Shown piece after piece: positions 38,125 through 48,380 of a stretch of DNA of 64,000 nt (the stretch's first letter is position 1; each line of letters begins with the position of its first letter). A program made the position numbers and the translations under genes. The DNA lies in the NCBI RefSeq assembly GCF_001661595.2, contig NZ_LYPF02000002.1:248001-312000 (forward strand), read 5' to 3'. The notes below the pieces were generated by a model, which saw nothing but the letters and a program-made list of their open reading frames with translations, was not told where the DNA came from and searched no databases. The stretch comes from Crocinitomix algicola (GTDB taxonomy: Bacteria > Bacteroidota > Bacteroidia > Flavobacteriales_D > Crocinitomicaceae).

Positions 38125-40281
38125 TTATTTTTCTGCTTCTTTCTTTTCTGCTTCTTTCTTTTCTGGCTTAGGTAATAAAACCTTTCTTGAAAGTTTGAAT
38201 TTTTTCGTTTTTGGATCTTGTCCTATCACTTTAAATTTGACCATATCTCCCTCTTTAACTACTTCTTCAACTTTTTCAACTCTTCTATGTTCCAATTCAG
38301 AAATATGAATTAATCCATCAGTACCAGGTAAAATTTCTACGAAACAACCGTAAGCTTGAATAGATTTAACTTTACCTTCGTATTCTGCACCAACTTCGAC
38401 AGTAGGAGGGAAGGCAATCAATTTGATTTTAGTTAAAGCAGCATTCATATCCTCACCATTATTCGCAAGAATTTGAACTTCCCCTTCACCTTTATCGTTT
38501 TCCTCTATGGTGATAGTAGTGTTGGTGTCCTTTTGCATCTCCTGAATGATCTTACCGCCTGGACCGATAATTGCTCCAATAGCTTCATTTGGTACGATTA
38601 AAGCCTCGATTCTTGGAGCATTTGGTTTTAATTCAGTTCTTGGTGTATCTATGGTTTTTAAGATTTCATTCAAAATATGTAAACGACCCGCTCTTGCCTG
38701 TTCTAAAGCTTCTGTTAATACTTCGAAAGAAAGACCGTCAACTTTGATGTCCATTTGACAAGCTGTAATTCCATCAGCTGTTCCAGTTACTTTAAAGTCC
38801 ATGTCTCCTATATGGTCTTCATCACCTAGGATGTCAGATAATACACAGTATTTACCATCTGCATCTGTAATTAATCCCATAGCAATTCCTGAAACTGGTT
38901 TTTTCATCTGAATTCCACCGTCCATCAGCGCTAACGTACCTGCACAAACTGTGGCCATTGAGGATGAACCGTTCGATTCAAGGATATCCGATACTAAACG
39001 AATTGTATATGCATTGTCTTCAGGTAGCATGTTTTTCAAAGCACGTAAAGCTAAGTTCCCATGACCAATTTCTCTTCGTGAAACGCCTCTAATAGGTCTA
39101 GCTTCACCTGTTGAGAATGGAGGGAAATTATAATGAAGCAAAAACTTTTCGTATCGTTTTTCTGCCATATTATCAATCATTTGTTCATCCAACTTACCGC
39201 CTAAAGTAAGTGTCGTTAACGATTGAGTTTCACCTCTTGTAAATACTGCAGAACCATGAGCCGAAGGAATGTAATCAATTTCAGACCAAATAGGGCGAAT
39301 TTCATCCATTTTTCTACCATCTAAACGAATGCGTTCATTCAGCATTACTTGACGTACCGCCTCTTTTTTCGTTTTATTAAAATAAGTTTGGATAAAAGGA
39401 GCTTCTGCTTCAAGTGTTTCTTCATCTAAACCATCAACATATTCTTGATATATTTCTCTAAACAACTCAGCTCTTTTATTTTTGTCGGCAAGACCTTGAC
39501 GGGCAACTTCTTTGCATTTATCGAAAGTTGCAGTATGAATTTTCTCTTTTATTGCTTCGTCATGTGTTTCGTGAGAATATTCTCTTTTCACTGCCGCTGT
39601 AGGAACTTCAGCTGCTAATTCTTCTTGGAATTGGCATTGCTTTTTAATAGCATCGTGTGCAACCTTGATTATTTCAACCATATCTGCTTCTGAAATTTCG
39701 TGCATTTCACCTTCAAGCATTACGATATTCTCTGCAGTACCTGCTATCATACAATCAACGTCTGATTGAGCAAATTCTTCGTAAGTTGGGTTAACAATCC
39801 AATTACCATCAACACGACCAACTCTCACTTCAGACATCGGTCCATTAAATGGTATATCTGATACAGCTATCGCAGCAGAAGCGGCAAAACCAGCTAAAGA
39901 ATCGGGCATGTTAACACCGTCAAAAGAGATTAATTGCATCATTAATTGTGTATCCGCGTGATAGTCATCTGGAAAAAGAGGTCTAAGTGCACGATCAACT
40001 AATCGCATAACAAGGATCTCGTCATCAGAAGGTCTTGCTTCACGCTTTAAATATCCTCCAGGAATTTTTCCTCCTGCAGAGAACTTTTCTCTATAATCTA
40101 CGGTGAGTGGTAAAAAATCCACTCCATCTTTGGCTTCAGGATTTGAAACCACTGTGGAAAGAATCATTGTTCCTCCACATTTTACAACGACAGAACCGTC
40201 TGCTTGCTTTGCAAGTTTACCAGTTTCAACGGATATTTCTTTTCCGTTTCCTAGGTCGATTGTTTTGTTTATTACATTCAT
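38125..40281 (-). CDS. pnp: Polyribonucleotide nucleotidyltransferase
   Basis: 718 residues. Two RNase PH domains (1-220 and about 310-540; [30 protein letters not shown]) are followed by a KH domain ([20 protein letters not shown]) and an S1 domain ([20 protein letters not shown]). It degrades RNA 3' to 5' with phosphate. The C-terminal tail repeats KKEAEK twice. It lies downstream of rpsO on the same strand, the same order as in many bacteria, with a terminator between. Confidence 0.97.
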   Translation of the reverse strand: MNVINKTIDLGNGKEISVETGKLAKQADGSVVVKCGGTMILSTVVSNPEAKDGVDFLPLTVDYREKFSAGGKIPGGYLKREARPSDDEILVMRLVDRALRPLFPDDYHADTQLMMQLISFDGVNMPDSLAGFAASAAIAVSDIPFNGPMSEVRVGRVDGNWIVNPTYEEFAQSDVDCMIAGTAENIVMLEGEMHEISEADMVEIIKVAHDAIKKQCQFQEELAAEVPTAAVKREYSHETHDEAIKEKIHTATFDKCKEVARQGLADKNKRAELFREIYQEYVDGLDEETLEAEAPFIQTYFNKTKKEAVRQVMLNERIRLDGRKMDEIRPIWSEIDYIPSAHGSAVFTRGETQSLTTLTLGGKLDEQMIDNMAEKRYEKFLLHYNFPPFSTGEARPIRGVSRREIGHGNLALRALKNMLPEDNAYTIRLVSDILESNGSSSMATVCAGTLALMDGGIQMKKPVSGIAMGLITDADGKYCVLSDILGDEDHIGDMDFKVTGTADGITACQMDIKVDGLSFEVLTEALEQARAGRLHILNEILKTIDTPRTELKPNAPRIEALIVPNEAIGAIIGPGGKIIQEMQKDTNTTITIEENDKGEGEVQILANNGEDMNAALTKIKLIAFPPTVEVGAEYEGKVKSIQAYGCFVEILPGTDGLIHISELEHRRVEKVEEVVKEGDMVKFKVIGQDPKTKKFKLSRKVLLPKPEKKEAEKKEAEK

Positions 40282-40414
40282 ATGTGTTTGTTTTGTTGAA
40301 GCGGGGCTTCTTCTTGATCCTGTCTAAACAGGGTCCGCTTCACTTGTTTTATTTATATAATTTTTAATACTTTGATTTCTTCTTTACAAAAATAAAATAC
40401 TCATTAAAAAAAAA

Positions 40415-40442
40415 GGCAATTAAAATCTAAATTTCAATTGCC
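40415..40442 (-). terminator. Terminator between rpsO and pnp
   Basis: ggcaatt (40415-40421) pairs with aattgcc (40436-40442). The minus-strand read ends in nine T. It lies 26 bases after the rpsO stop. Confidence 0.8.
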
Positions 40443-40467
40443 CCTCTTTATTACTATCTTAAATCGA

Positions 40468-40737
40468 CTATCGTCTTAGCTTTAACTCTTTAACAATAGC
40501 TCTGTAGCGCTCAATGTCTTTCTTCTTTAAGTAATCTAATAAACTTCTACGTTTACCTACTAAAAGCTGAAGTGCTCTTTGCGTTCCGTAATCTTTTCTG
40601 TTTTTTTTCAAATGCTCAGTTAAGTGAGCGATTCTGAATGTGAACAAAGCAATTTGTCCTTCTGCTGAACCAGTGTCTTTTTCACTTGATCCATGCTTTT
40701 TAAAAATTTCTTGTTTCTTTTTTGTATCTAAATACAT
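40468..40737 (-). CDS. rpsO: 30S ribosomal protein S15
   Basis: 89 residues from the ATG at 40737, exactly the family length; the frame is open upstream to 40779 but those codons are not part of S15. It contains GSAEGQIALFTFRIAHLTEH and GKRRSLLDYLKKKDIERYRA. S15 binds 16S rRNA early in 30S assembly. Confidence 0.97.
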   Translation of the reverse strand: MYLDTKKKQEIFKKHGSSEKDTGSAEGQIALFTFRIAHLTEHLKKNRKDYGTQRALQLLVGKRRSLLDYLKKKDIERYRAIVKELKLRR

Positions 40738-40826
40738 GCCAATATTAATTTTAATGAGTATTATGTATTTCGCTGGCAAAGGTAATACTAATTTCTTAGT
40801 ACGCCTCCAATTATTTTAATTATTTA

Positions 40827-41696
40827 TTATTCCTCTTCTTTTTGTGCTTTCTCAAGCTTAAGCATTCTTAATAATTGACTCATTTTAGATTTTAAATCTT
40901 TACGGTCAACGATCAAATCTAAAAAGCCGTGCTCTAAAACAAATTCAGAATATTGGAATCCTTCTGGTAAATCTCTACCAATTGTTTCTTTTACAACTCT
41001 TGGACCGGCAAAAGCGATTAACGCGTTTGGTTCAGCGATATTGACGTCTCCTAACATTGCGAAAGAAGCTGTTACACCTCCAGTTGTAGGGTCAGTTAAT
41101 AATGAAATGTATGGAAGTTTTGCTTCAGAAAGCTGATTCAATTTTGCAGATGTTTTAGCCATTTGCATTAAAGATAACCCTGCTTCCATCATACGTGCTC
41201 CTCCTGATTTAGAGATGATGATGAGCGGAGCCTCAAGTTCGATTGCTTTATCAATTGCCCGAGCAATTTTTTCTCCAACGACAGATCCCATTGACCCTCC
41301 AATAAATCGGAAGTCCATTGCTGCAATAACGATGACATCTCCATCCATTTTACCATGTGCAACACGAATAGCATCTTTTAAGCCAGTTTTTTCTTGAACT
41401 GATTTAATTCGATCTACATAGTTTTTAGTGTCTTTAAACTCTAAAGGATCCGCAGCTGTAATTCCTCTGGCAAATTCAGTTCCCTTTGTGCTATCGAATA
41501 ATAATTCAAAATAATCACTCGCTGAAATTCGTTCGTGATGATTACAAACAGCGCATACGTGTAGGTTTGATTTATGCTCTTCAGTTGTAATTACAGCTTT
41601 ACACTTTGGGCATTTATACCAAAGTCCTTCGGGAGTTTCTTTCTTGTCGGCTGTGGAAGTTGAAATTCCTTCCTTTTTTCTAGTAAACCATCCCAT
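40827..41696 (-). CDS. accD: Acetyl-CoA carboxylase, carboxyltransferase subunit beta
   Basis: 289 residues. The N-terminal zinc ribbon is CPKC ... CAVC (about 29-54). The carboxyltransferase core has [40 protein letters not shown] and [20 protein letters not shown]. It works with AccA to carboxylate acetyl-CoA. BirA at 28131 biotinylates the partner carrier protein. The next gene upstream on the strand is fbaB, 43 bases away. Confidence 0.97.
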   Translation of the reverse strand: MGWFTRKKEGISTSTADKKETPEGLWYKCPKCKAVITTEEHKSNLHVCAVCNHHERISASDYFELLFDSTKGTEFARGITAADPLEFKDTKNYVDRIKSVQEKTGLKDAIRVAHGKMDGDVIVIAAMDFRFIGGSMGSVVGEKIARAIDKAIELEAPLIIISKSGGARMMEAGLSLMQMAKTSAKLNQLSEAKLPYISLLTDPTTGGVTASFAMLGDVNIAEPNALIAFAGPRVVKETIGRDLPEGFQYSEFVLEHGFLDLIVDRKDLKSKMSQLLRMLKLEKAQKEEE

Positions 41697-41739
41697 AATA
41701 ATTCTTTATAATTTAATTTAACCGTAGTGGGTTATAAAT

Positions 41740-42804
41740 TTAGGCAATTGAGATTGACTCGTCAAGGTAAACGTCTTGAATTGCATTTAACAATTCAATT
41801 CCAACATTCATATCTTTTTGGAATGCTTTTCTACCTGAAATTAATCCATGTCCTCCAGCTCTTTTGTTGATAACAGCTGTTTTAATAGCACTGGCAAGAT
41901 CGGTTGCTCCACTTCCTGTTGAAGCACCACCTGAATTTATTAATCCGTTTCTTCCCATGTAGCAATTTGCGACCATGTAACGACATAAATCGATTGGATT
42001 GTCTGTTGTTAAATCTGAATAAACTTTATCATGTGTTTTACCAAAGTTGATCGCTGGGTAACCACCGTTTAATTCAGGTAATTTTTGTTTGATAATATCT
42101 GCTTGAATGGTAACTCCTAAATGAGTTGCTTGCGAAGAAATATCTGTTGCAGTGTGGTAATCTACTCCGTCTTTTTTGAAGTCTGAATTTCTCAAGTAGC
42201 ACCACAAAATGGTACCCATTCCTAATTCATGAGCACGTTCGAACGCTTGTGCTATCTCTATAATTTGACGTTCTGATCCTTCCGAACCAAAATAAATAGT
42301 TGCTCCTACAGCGGTTGCTCCTAAATTCCAAGCTTCTTCTACTGATCCAAATTCGATCTGGTTAAACGTATTTGGATAAGACAACATTTCATTGTGATTT
42401 AATTTAACAATGAAAGGTATTTTGTGGGCGTATTTACGAGAACAAGAAGCTAAAACACCAAATGTTGATGCTACGGCATTACAACCACCATCAATAGCTA
42501 GTTTTACAATGTTTTCCGGATCAAAATAAATAGGGTTTGGAGCAAATGATGCACCCGCTGAATGCTCAATTCCTTGATCAACAGGTAATATTGAAACATA
42601 ACCTGTTCCAGCTAATCTTCCGTGATTATAAATAGCTTCAAGGCTTCTTAAAACCTGAGGATTACGATTAGTTGGTCCAAAAGAACGCGATACAAAATCA
42701 CCTCCCGGTAAATGAAGTAAGTCTTTTGATATTGTTTGACATTCATGCTTTAGCAAAGCCTCTCCTTCGCTACCTAATAATTCAAGAACTTTATTCGCGC
42801 TCAT
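41740..42804 (-). CDS. fbaB: Class I fructose-bisphosphate aldolase (FbaB/DhnA type)
   Basis: 354 residues. [53 protein letters not shown] and [20 protein letters not shown] fit the FbaB/DhnA group of class I aldolases, which form a Schiff base with a lysine. It interconverts fructose 1,6-bisphosphate with triose phosphates in glycolysis and gluconeogenesis. It lies upstream of accD on the same strand. Confidence 0.92.
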   Translation of the reverse strand: MSANKVLELLGSEGEALLKHECQTISKDLLHLPGGDFVSRSFGPTNRNPQVLRSLEAIYNHGRLAGTGYVSILPVDQGIEHSAGASFAPNPIYFDPENIVKLAIDGGCNAVASTFGVLASCSRKYAHKIPFIVKLNHNEMLSYPNTFNQIEFGSVEEAWNLGATAVGATIYFGSEGSERQIIEIAQAFERAHELGMGTILWCYLRNSDFKKDGVDYHTATDISSQATHLGVTIQADIIKQKLPELNGGYPAINFGKTHDKVYSDLTTDNPIDLCRYMVANCYMGRNGLINSGGASTGSGATDLASAIKTAVINKRAGGHGLISGRKAFQKDMNVGIELLNAIQDVYLDESISIA

Positions 42805-42996
42805 TTCTTTGTTTTAAGATTATTGAACGGGCAAAATTAAAAAACTTTCCCCTTAGTTGTGCACTTTTTAAGTAAAAAATAGGAATTGCGTCGTGTTTGC
42901 AGGACTAATTGATTTCAAAATCCTTTTAAATCAAATTGTTGAATTAAAGTATTGGATGCGATTAAATCTTTTATAAAACAAATTGAAAGCGCTCAT

Positions 42997-43701
42997 TTAA
43001 GCCTTGCTTAACAGCTTCGATTTTTGCTTTTTAATAATAGCTAGTGCTGTTTCCAATTGAGAGGCTCTTGTCAATTCTGAGTTATCAATTTCTATCGCAT
43101 CATCGGCTTTTCGAAGTGGGCTAATTTCACGGTTCATATCAATATAATCACGTTTTTGAAGGTCTTCAGCTACTTGATCTAAGCTGATGTTTTCACCTTT
43201 CTCCTTTAGCTCTTTATACCTTCGTTCTGCCCTAACTCTATTTGATGCTGTCATGAATAATTTAACTTCTGCATTAGGAAAAACTACCGTTCCAATATCC
43301 CTTCCATCCATCACTACACCACCTGTTTTACCCATGTTTTGTTGAATTTCAACCAATTTTTCACGGACTTCTTTTACAGCGCTAATTCCACTTACATTTT
43401 TAGAAATTCTACTGTTACGAATGTCTTTCTCAACATTTACACCATTCAAATAAGTTTCAGATTTACCTAGTGAAGCATCAAATTTGAAAGCAATATCAAT
43501 CTTGTCCAAAGCACTAATAACCTGCTCAGGTATGAATGCACCATCCTTTAAAATTCCTTTATCTAACATATATAGCGTTACCGCACGGTACATAGCTCCG
43601 CTATCTGCATATATATAGTTCAAGGCTTGCGCAATTTCTTTGGCAAGTGTACTCTTTCCACAAGAAGAGAATCCGTCTATGGCTATGGTTAATTTTGACA
43701 C
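42997..43701 (-). CDS. cmk: (d)CMP kinase
   Basis: 234 residues. P-loop DGFSSCGKSTLAKEIAQ near residue 9, YADSGAMYRAVTLYM and the nucleotide lid region MDGRDIGTVVFPNAEVKLFM are diagnostic. It phosphorylates CMP and dCMP. The last residues after about 220 are basic. It is separated from its neighbours by about 190 bases on one side and 52 on the other. Confidence 0.95.
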   Translation of the reverse strand: MSKLTIAIDGFSSCGKSTLAKEIAQALNYIYADSGAMYRAVTLYMLDKGILKDGAFIPEQVISALDKIDIAFKFDASLGKSETYLNGVNVEKDIRNSRISKNVSGISAVKEVREKLVEIQQNMGKTGGVVMDGRDIGTVVFPNAEVKLFMTASNRVRAERRYKELKEKGENISLDQVAEDLQKRDYIDMNREISPLRKADDAIEIDNSELTRASQLETALAIIKKQKSKLLSKA

Positions 43702-43753
43702 AATACAAATTTACTAAATTGGGTTGAATTAATTTCGTTTTCGATATAAAATA

Positions 43754-44977
43754 CTATTCGGATTGTACGTCTAGCAAAAACTCATATTGTGTTCCCTTGT
43801 CAATGTTTCTCTTTATTGAACCATTCATTTGTTCAACCAGCGTTTCTATCAATTCAAGTCCAAATGAGTCATTTGATTTAGGTTGCACCCAATCACCGTT
43901 ATCGTTAAAAATAAATTTAATTTTACTGCCTTCCAGTTTTCGTATACTTGTATTAATTATACCTTGATCCTTGTGTTTAAACGCGTGTTTTAAAGAGTTG
44001 GATACTAATTCGTTGAATAGTAGGGCAAGTGAGACAATTTGATCCGAATCGAAATGCTTAATTTTTATATCGAAATTTAAACTTACGGGAATGTCCAAGG
44101 TATATGAACTAAGAATATTTTTTGAGAGAGACTGTAAGTAGGATTCAATATCAATACGATCCAAATCTTTTGATTGATACATTTGATTGTGGATTAATGC
44201 CATTGCTCCAATTCTACCAATAGCTTCTTTAAAATGATTTACGGACTCTGGATTTTTCATATCTTTAGTTTGTAAGCGAAGCAGGCTTGTAATTACTTGC
44301 AAATTATTTTTAACTCTGTGATGAATTTCTTTTAACATGGCTGTTTTTTCCCGGTTTTGGCTTTCAACGAGTAAGTTTTTAGAGTGCAACTCTTGGGTTA
44401 ATTTTCGATAAGAATTCGCAGCGAAAGCATTTCGACGCAGAAATTGATAAATGAGATAGGCGATGACAATAGCGCAGAGAAAGCAGTTTAATGCTAAAGA
44501 GTATAACTCGCCAGTTGATAATTGTTCAACGAGTTCAAGATTCTCATTTAAGTTAAAAATCAAATAATAGGCAACTGCTAAGAATTCTGTAATTAGAATA
44601 ATATTTCCAAACACTTTTCCTAACGTGAAGTAGGCAAATAGGGCTACAATCAACATCCACAAAGGATCTACAAAATGAAAAGCATCTTTAATCGTAAGCA
44701 AAGTCAAAATGGATAACGACGAGCCGGTAAGTGTAAATAAAATTGCAGCAAGTTTATATTTTTTGGTCAGTCGCATATATACCACAAAACCAATACAAGC
44801 AGCAAAACCGGCAGCAGTCAAGTAAATGACAGGTTCTTTTAAAATAATAAAAGTAATACCAAGAATCAGCAGCATAGTAGCTACAGCAATACTTAACCTG
44901 TAGGTCAGTTGATATTTCGTTTTTTCGTAATAATCGTTAAAATCATTCGAAAAATCTTCTATAGTGTTGAGTTGCAT
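43754..44977 (-). CDS. Membrane histidine kinase (HisKA_2 type)
   Basis: 407 residues. Six to seven hydrophobic helices fill about 25-185 without an obvious extracellular domain. The phospho-acceptor site is MLKEIHHRVKNNLQVITSLL near 215, the HisKA_2/HWE-like dimerisation box. The ATPase domain has VSLALLFNELVSNSLKHAFK and FGLELIETLVEQMNGSI. No response regulator is adjacent, so it is an orphan kinase. The signal is unknown; a membrane-embedded sensor is inferred. Confidence 0.88.
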   Translation of the reverse strand: MQLNTIEDFSNDFNDYYEKTKYQLTYRLSIAVATMLLILGITFIILKEPVIYLTAAGFAACIGFVVYMRLTKKYKLAAILFTLTGSSLSILTLLTIKDAFHFVDPLWMLIVALFAYFTLGKVFGNIILITEFLAVAYYLIFNLNENLELVEQLSTGELYSLALNCFLCAIVIAYLIYQFLRRNAFAANSYRKLTQELHSKNLLVESQNREKTAMLKEIHHRVKNNLQVITSLLRLQTKDMKNPESVNHFKEAIGRIGAMALIHNQMYQSKDLDRIDIESYLQSLSKNILSSYTLDIPVSLNFDIKIKHFDSDQIVSLALLFNELVSNSLKHAFKHKDQGIINTSIRKLEGSKIKFIFNDNGDWVQPKSNDSFGLELIETLVEQMNGSIKRNIDKGTQYEFLLDVQSE

Positions 44978-45078
44978 ATGAGCAAAAATAACATTTCAGC
45001 TTAAAAGTGCACTATCCTTTGCATTATTTAACGGGTTCTAATTTTAAAATGATGCGAATTGATTAATTTCGTCGAATT

Positions 45079-45876
45079 ATGAATGAGACCTTTAAAAATA
45101 AAGTCGCTTGGGTAATAGGAGCTTCATCCGGGATTGGAGAAGAAATCGCTCGCCAAGTCAACAGTTTGGGCGGATTTGTCATACTTTCCGCTCGAAACGT
45201 TGCTAAACTGGAATCAGTTAAGTCAACCTTTAATTACCCTGATAATGTATATATCATTCCGCTCGACCTAGAAAACCAGACAAACTTTGAATCAAAGGTA
45301 CAAGAAGCGAAGGCATTTAGAGGTTCAATTGATTTTGTTTTTAATAACGGGGGGTTAAGTCAACGTGGTGAAGTTCACGAAACGGATATAGCAATTGATC
45401 GTCGAATAATGGAAATTAACTATTTTGGCAATATTGCTTTGGCAAAGGCTGTTTTACCAGTATTTAGGGCTCAAAAAAGTGGCCACTTTATTGTTATGTC
45501 AAGTATAGCCGGTAAATTTGGATTTTATTTACGTTCGGCATATGCTGCATCAAAGCATGCTTTACAAGGATTTTATGAAAGTTTGTTGTTAGAAGAAGCG
45601 AAAAATAACATTTTTGTTACATTGGCTTATCCCGGAAAAATTAATACTGAAATTTCAAAATCTGCCTTGAATGCTCAAGGAAATGCTCATGGGGTTATGG
45701 ACCATAATCAAGAAACTGGAATGCCTGTTGAAAAGTGTGTACAAATTCTATTAAAGGCCGTTCGCAAACGAAAAAAGTCAATTTTAATTGGAAATAAAGA
45801 AATATGGGCCGTTTATATTAAACGCTTCTCGCCAAGGTTATTTTGGAGAATAATTAAAAATCAAAGCGCAACTTAA
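45079..45876 (+). CDS. Short-chain dehydrogenase/reductase
   Basis: 265 residues. The cofactor motif is WVIGASSGIGEEIAR (GxxxGIG, residues 13-21), followed by NNGGLSQRG and the catalytic SSIAGKFG and YAASK. It is an NAD(P)H-dependent oxidoreductase of the classical SDR type; DHRS7-like members share the shape. The substrate is unknown. The stop codon touches the start of the MutS-like gene with no gap, so translation is likely coupled. Confidence 0.92.
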   Translation: MNETFKNKVAWVIGASSGIGEEIARQVNSLGGFVILSARNVAKLESVKSTFNYPDNVYIIPLDLENQTNFESKVQEAKAFRGSIDFVFNNGGLSQRGEVHETDIAIDRRIMEINYFGNIALAKAVLPVFRAQKSGHFIVMSSIAGKFGFYLRSAYAASKHALQGFYESLLLEEAKNNIFVTLAYPGKINTEISKSALNAQGNAHGVMDHNQETGMPVEKCVQILLKAVRKRKKSILIGNKEIWAVYIKRFSPRLFWRIIKNQSAT

Positions 45877-47664
45877 ATGAGTGAAGAAAATACAATTAAT
45901 CCTGTAGAATTTTATACAAAACAACTCGAACATTGGAAAGTAACACGATCAAAAGTTAAAACAAAACTATTTTGGGTTGGAATGTTACGTTTAACCGTAT
46001 TTGCTGTCACCATTTGCTTAATTTATTTGTTGAGCAACTATATAAATATAGCTGTAGTTGTCGGTGTCTCCGGTATGGCAATCTTTCTATACATGGTTTC
46101 AAAAAACGCGGATATCAAATTAGAGAAAAAACGTTGTGATAAACTTATCGAATTAAATGAATTAGAAATTGAATTTTCTAAGGGGAATTTTAAGAATGCC
46201 GAAACTGGTGAGGAGTTCATAGGAGAAAATCATTACTATAATCAAGATATTGATTTGTTCGGTCACGGATCGATCTTTCAATATATCAATCGAACGAATA
46301 CTGAGCCAGGACGAAAAAAGCTAGCCGCCTTATTAAATGAAAATACAATTGACCATATTAAAGACAAGCAAGAGGCTATAAAAGAACTAAATGACCGTCC
46401 AAAATGGAGGCAGAATTTTCAAGTAACGGCAGGTTTGATTAAAACTGCCGTTGATCATCAGGTTATTCTCAAATGGTTGAAAAATTATCAATCAGTTCTT
46501 CCAAATTTTATCGCAAAATTACCGTTGATTATTTCTCTAATTTCTCTCTCTGGTTTGGTTGCGTATGGCTTAGATTTAATCTCGGGAAGTCTCCTTAGCA
46601 TGTGGTTCTTTTTTGGTCTAGGAATAACAGGTGTCTTTCTAAAAAAAGTCAATAAGCTATACCTTTCTGCCAGTCAAATGACAGAAACCATATCTCAATA
46701 CTCAAAACTCTTAAAAGATATTGAAGATCAGCAATTTTCATCTCATATGTTAATTGAGCTTCAGAATAATATCCAAAATAAATCTAAAAAAGCTTCCGAA
46801 ATAGTTGAGTCATTGGCTAAAGACCTTAACAATTTAGATCAGCGAAATAATATATTTTTCGCTTTGTTGGCAAATGGTTTTTTCCTTTGGGATTTAAGAT
46901 ATGCGTATCGTATTGAACAATGGATTAAGAAGTTTCAAACGACTACGGAAACTTGGTTTGAAACTATCGCGGTTTTTGAAGCTTATAATTCGTTAGCAAA
47001 CTTTGCTTATAACCGTCCACAACATGTTTATCCCGAATTGTCTACGAATGAAAAAGACACCATTAAAGCAATTCAACTCGGACATCCATTATTGAATGAA
47101 ACGCAGAGAGTTTCAAATGATTTTGCTATAAATAATCAAGACTTTTACATCATTACAGGAGCCAATATGGCGGGGAAAAGTACTTTCTTAAGAACTGTAG
47201 CTTTAAATATTGTTATGGCAAATATTGGGTTGCCCGTTTGTGCCAAAGAATTCGTTTATCGACCAATTAAACTAATATCCAGTATGCGAACATCAGATTC
47301 TTTAGTCAATGATGAATCGTATTTCTTCTCTGAATTAAAAAGGTTAAAGTACATTGTTAATGAAATTGAAAAGGATCGATATTTTATCATCTTGGATGAA
47401 ATTTTAAAGGGAACCAACAGTAAAGACAAAGCGGAAGGTTCTGCAAAGTTTATTGAGCGACTAGTTGCGTCAAATTCTACCGGTCTGATAGCAACGCACG
47501 ATCTTAGTTTATGCGCGCTTTCTACCAGCTTACCTCAAGTAGAAAACTATTATTTTGATGCCGAAATTGTGAACAATGAACTTTATTTTGATTACCGATT
47601 TAAAAATGGAATTTGTAAAAATATGAATGCTTCATTTTTATTGAAAAAAATGGAAATTGTTTAA
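45877..47664 (+). CDS. MutS-family ATPase with membrane helices
   Basis: 595 residues. Two N-terminal hydrophobic helices (about 30-65) and another pair near 210-248 precede a MutS-like core. Walker A is ITGANMAGKSTFLRTVALNI near 424, SMRTSDSLVNDESYFFSELK follows, and Walker B is YFIILDEILKGTNSKDKAEG. The mismatch-binding domain I is missing, as in the MutS-like membrane proteins common in Bacteroidota. Its role is not established; it is unlikely to act in canonical mismatch repair. Confidence 0.85.
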   Translation: MSEENTINPVEFYTKQLEHWKVTRSKVKTKLFWVGMLRLTVFAVTICLIYLLSNYINIAVVVGVSGMAIFLYMVSKNADIKLEKKRCDKLIELNELEIEFSKGNFKNAETGEEFIGENHYYNQDIDLFGHGSIFQYINRTNTEPGRKKLAALLNENTIDHIKDKQEAIKELNDRPKWRQNFQVTAGLIKTAVDHQVILKWLKNYQSVLPNFIAKLPLIISLISLSGLVAYGLDLISGSLLSMWFFFGLGITGVFLKKVNKLYLSASQMTETISQYSKLLKDIEDQQFSSHMLIELQNNIQNKSKKASEIVESLAKDLNNLDQRNNIFFALLANGFFLWDLRYAYRIEQWIKKFQTTTETWFETIAVFEAYNSLANFAYNRPQHVYPELSTNEKDTIKAIQLGHPLLNETQRVSNDFAINNQDFYIITGANMAGKSTFLRTVALNIVMANIGLPVCAKEFVYRPIKLISSMRTSDSLVNDESYFFSELKRLKYIVNEIEKDRYFIILDEILKGTNSKDKAEGSAKFIERLVASNSTGLIATHDLSLCALSTSLPQVENYYFDAEIVNNELYFDYRFKNGICKNMNASFLLKKMEIV

Positions 47665-47719
47665 AGAAGAGTTGGGGCTTCCTTTTTATGTTAAAATCAT
47701 AAAAAGTCGTGCTTTTCGC

Positions 47720-47756
47720 GCTCGCTTCAATCCTCCGTTTCAATCGGATTGAGAGC
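47720..47756. repeat. Extragenic palindromic sequence
   Basis: tcaatcc (47727-47733) pairs with ggattga (47746-47752), and gctc (47720-47723) with gagc (47753-47756). The surrounding cgcgctcgcttc is more G+C-rich than its neighbours. It looks like an extragenic palindromic unit, but only one copy is visible here. Confidence 0.4.
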
Positions 47757-47790
47757 TCAAACAACTGCTACAATCACTAAGCCAAAAAAA

Positions 47791-47817
47791 AACACTGCTT
47801 ACCAAAAAAGCAGTGTT
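47791..47817. terminator. Bidirectional terminator between MutS-like and DUF1573 genes
   Basis: aacactgct (47791-47799) pairs with agcagtgtt (47809-47817), flanked by A and T runs on both sides, so it can stop transcription from either of the convergent genes. Confidence 0.9.
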
Positions 47818-47843
47818 TTTTTTATTTTTTCGAAATTATTTAT

Positions 47844-48356
47844 TTAATTCATTGGAGCCAAAACATTAGCTTCAATTTCTAAATACGTTTGCTTAGGTTC
47901 TGTATTAGCTGTTACAGTAACTCTTTTTGTTACCACTTGTCCAGCTTGTCCTTCTTTTGGTCTAAATATAACATCCATTTCTCCAAACTCACCAGGCATA
48001 ATTGGTTCCTCTGGCTTATTTGGTACGGTACATCCACAAGATGCTTTAGCGCTTTCAATTACTAATGGGGCGTTACCTGTGTTTTTAAAACGAAACGTAT
48101 GCAGGTTTTCACTTGGATAACGAACATTTCCAAAATTGTGTTTCTCTTGCATGTACTCAATAGTAGTAGCCTCTAACTTATTATCAGCAGGTGAATTGTT
48201 TTTTGTTGACCCTGAAACCATTTCATTTGGAGAGGTACCTGATTCACTACTTTCAAGAGCTACAATTGAACTTGTACCTTCGTTTACTTCTTTGTTTGAA
48301 TCATTTCCACATGCAAATAATGCAAGCATTATAAAAGATCCTACTACTTTTTTCAT
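47844..48356 (-). CDS. DUF1573-type lipoprotein
   Basis: 170 residues. MKKVVGSFIMLALFACGN is a lipoprotein signal. After a Ser/Asn-rich linker, the domain HNFGNVRYPSENLHTFRFKN, TGNAPLVIESAKASCGCTVP and GQVVTKRVTVTANTEPKQTY is the DUF1573 immunoglobulin-like fold with its hallmark CGCT. The function is unknown; the family is abundant in Bacteroidota. It is followed by the S41 peptidase gene upstream on the same strand, 24 bases apart. Confidence 0.88.
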   Translation of the reverse strand: MKKVVGSFIMLALFACGNDSNKEVNEGTSSIVALESSESGTSPNEMVSGSTKNNSPADNKLEATTIEYMQEKHNFGNVRYPSENLHTFRFKNTGNAPLVIESAKASCGCTVPNKPEEPIMPGEFGEMDVIFRPKEGQAGQVVTKRVTVTANTEPKQTYLEIEANVLAPMN

Positions 48357-48380
48357 CTTGTTGTTGTTTTTATTTTATAA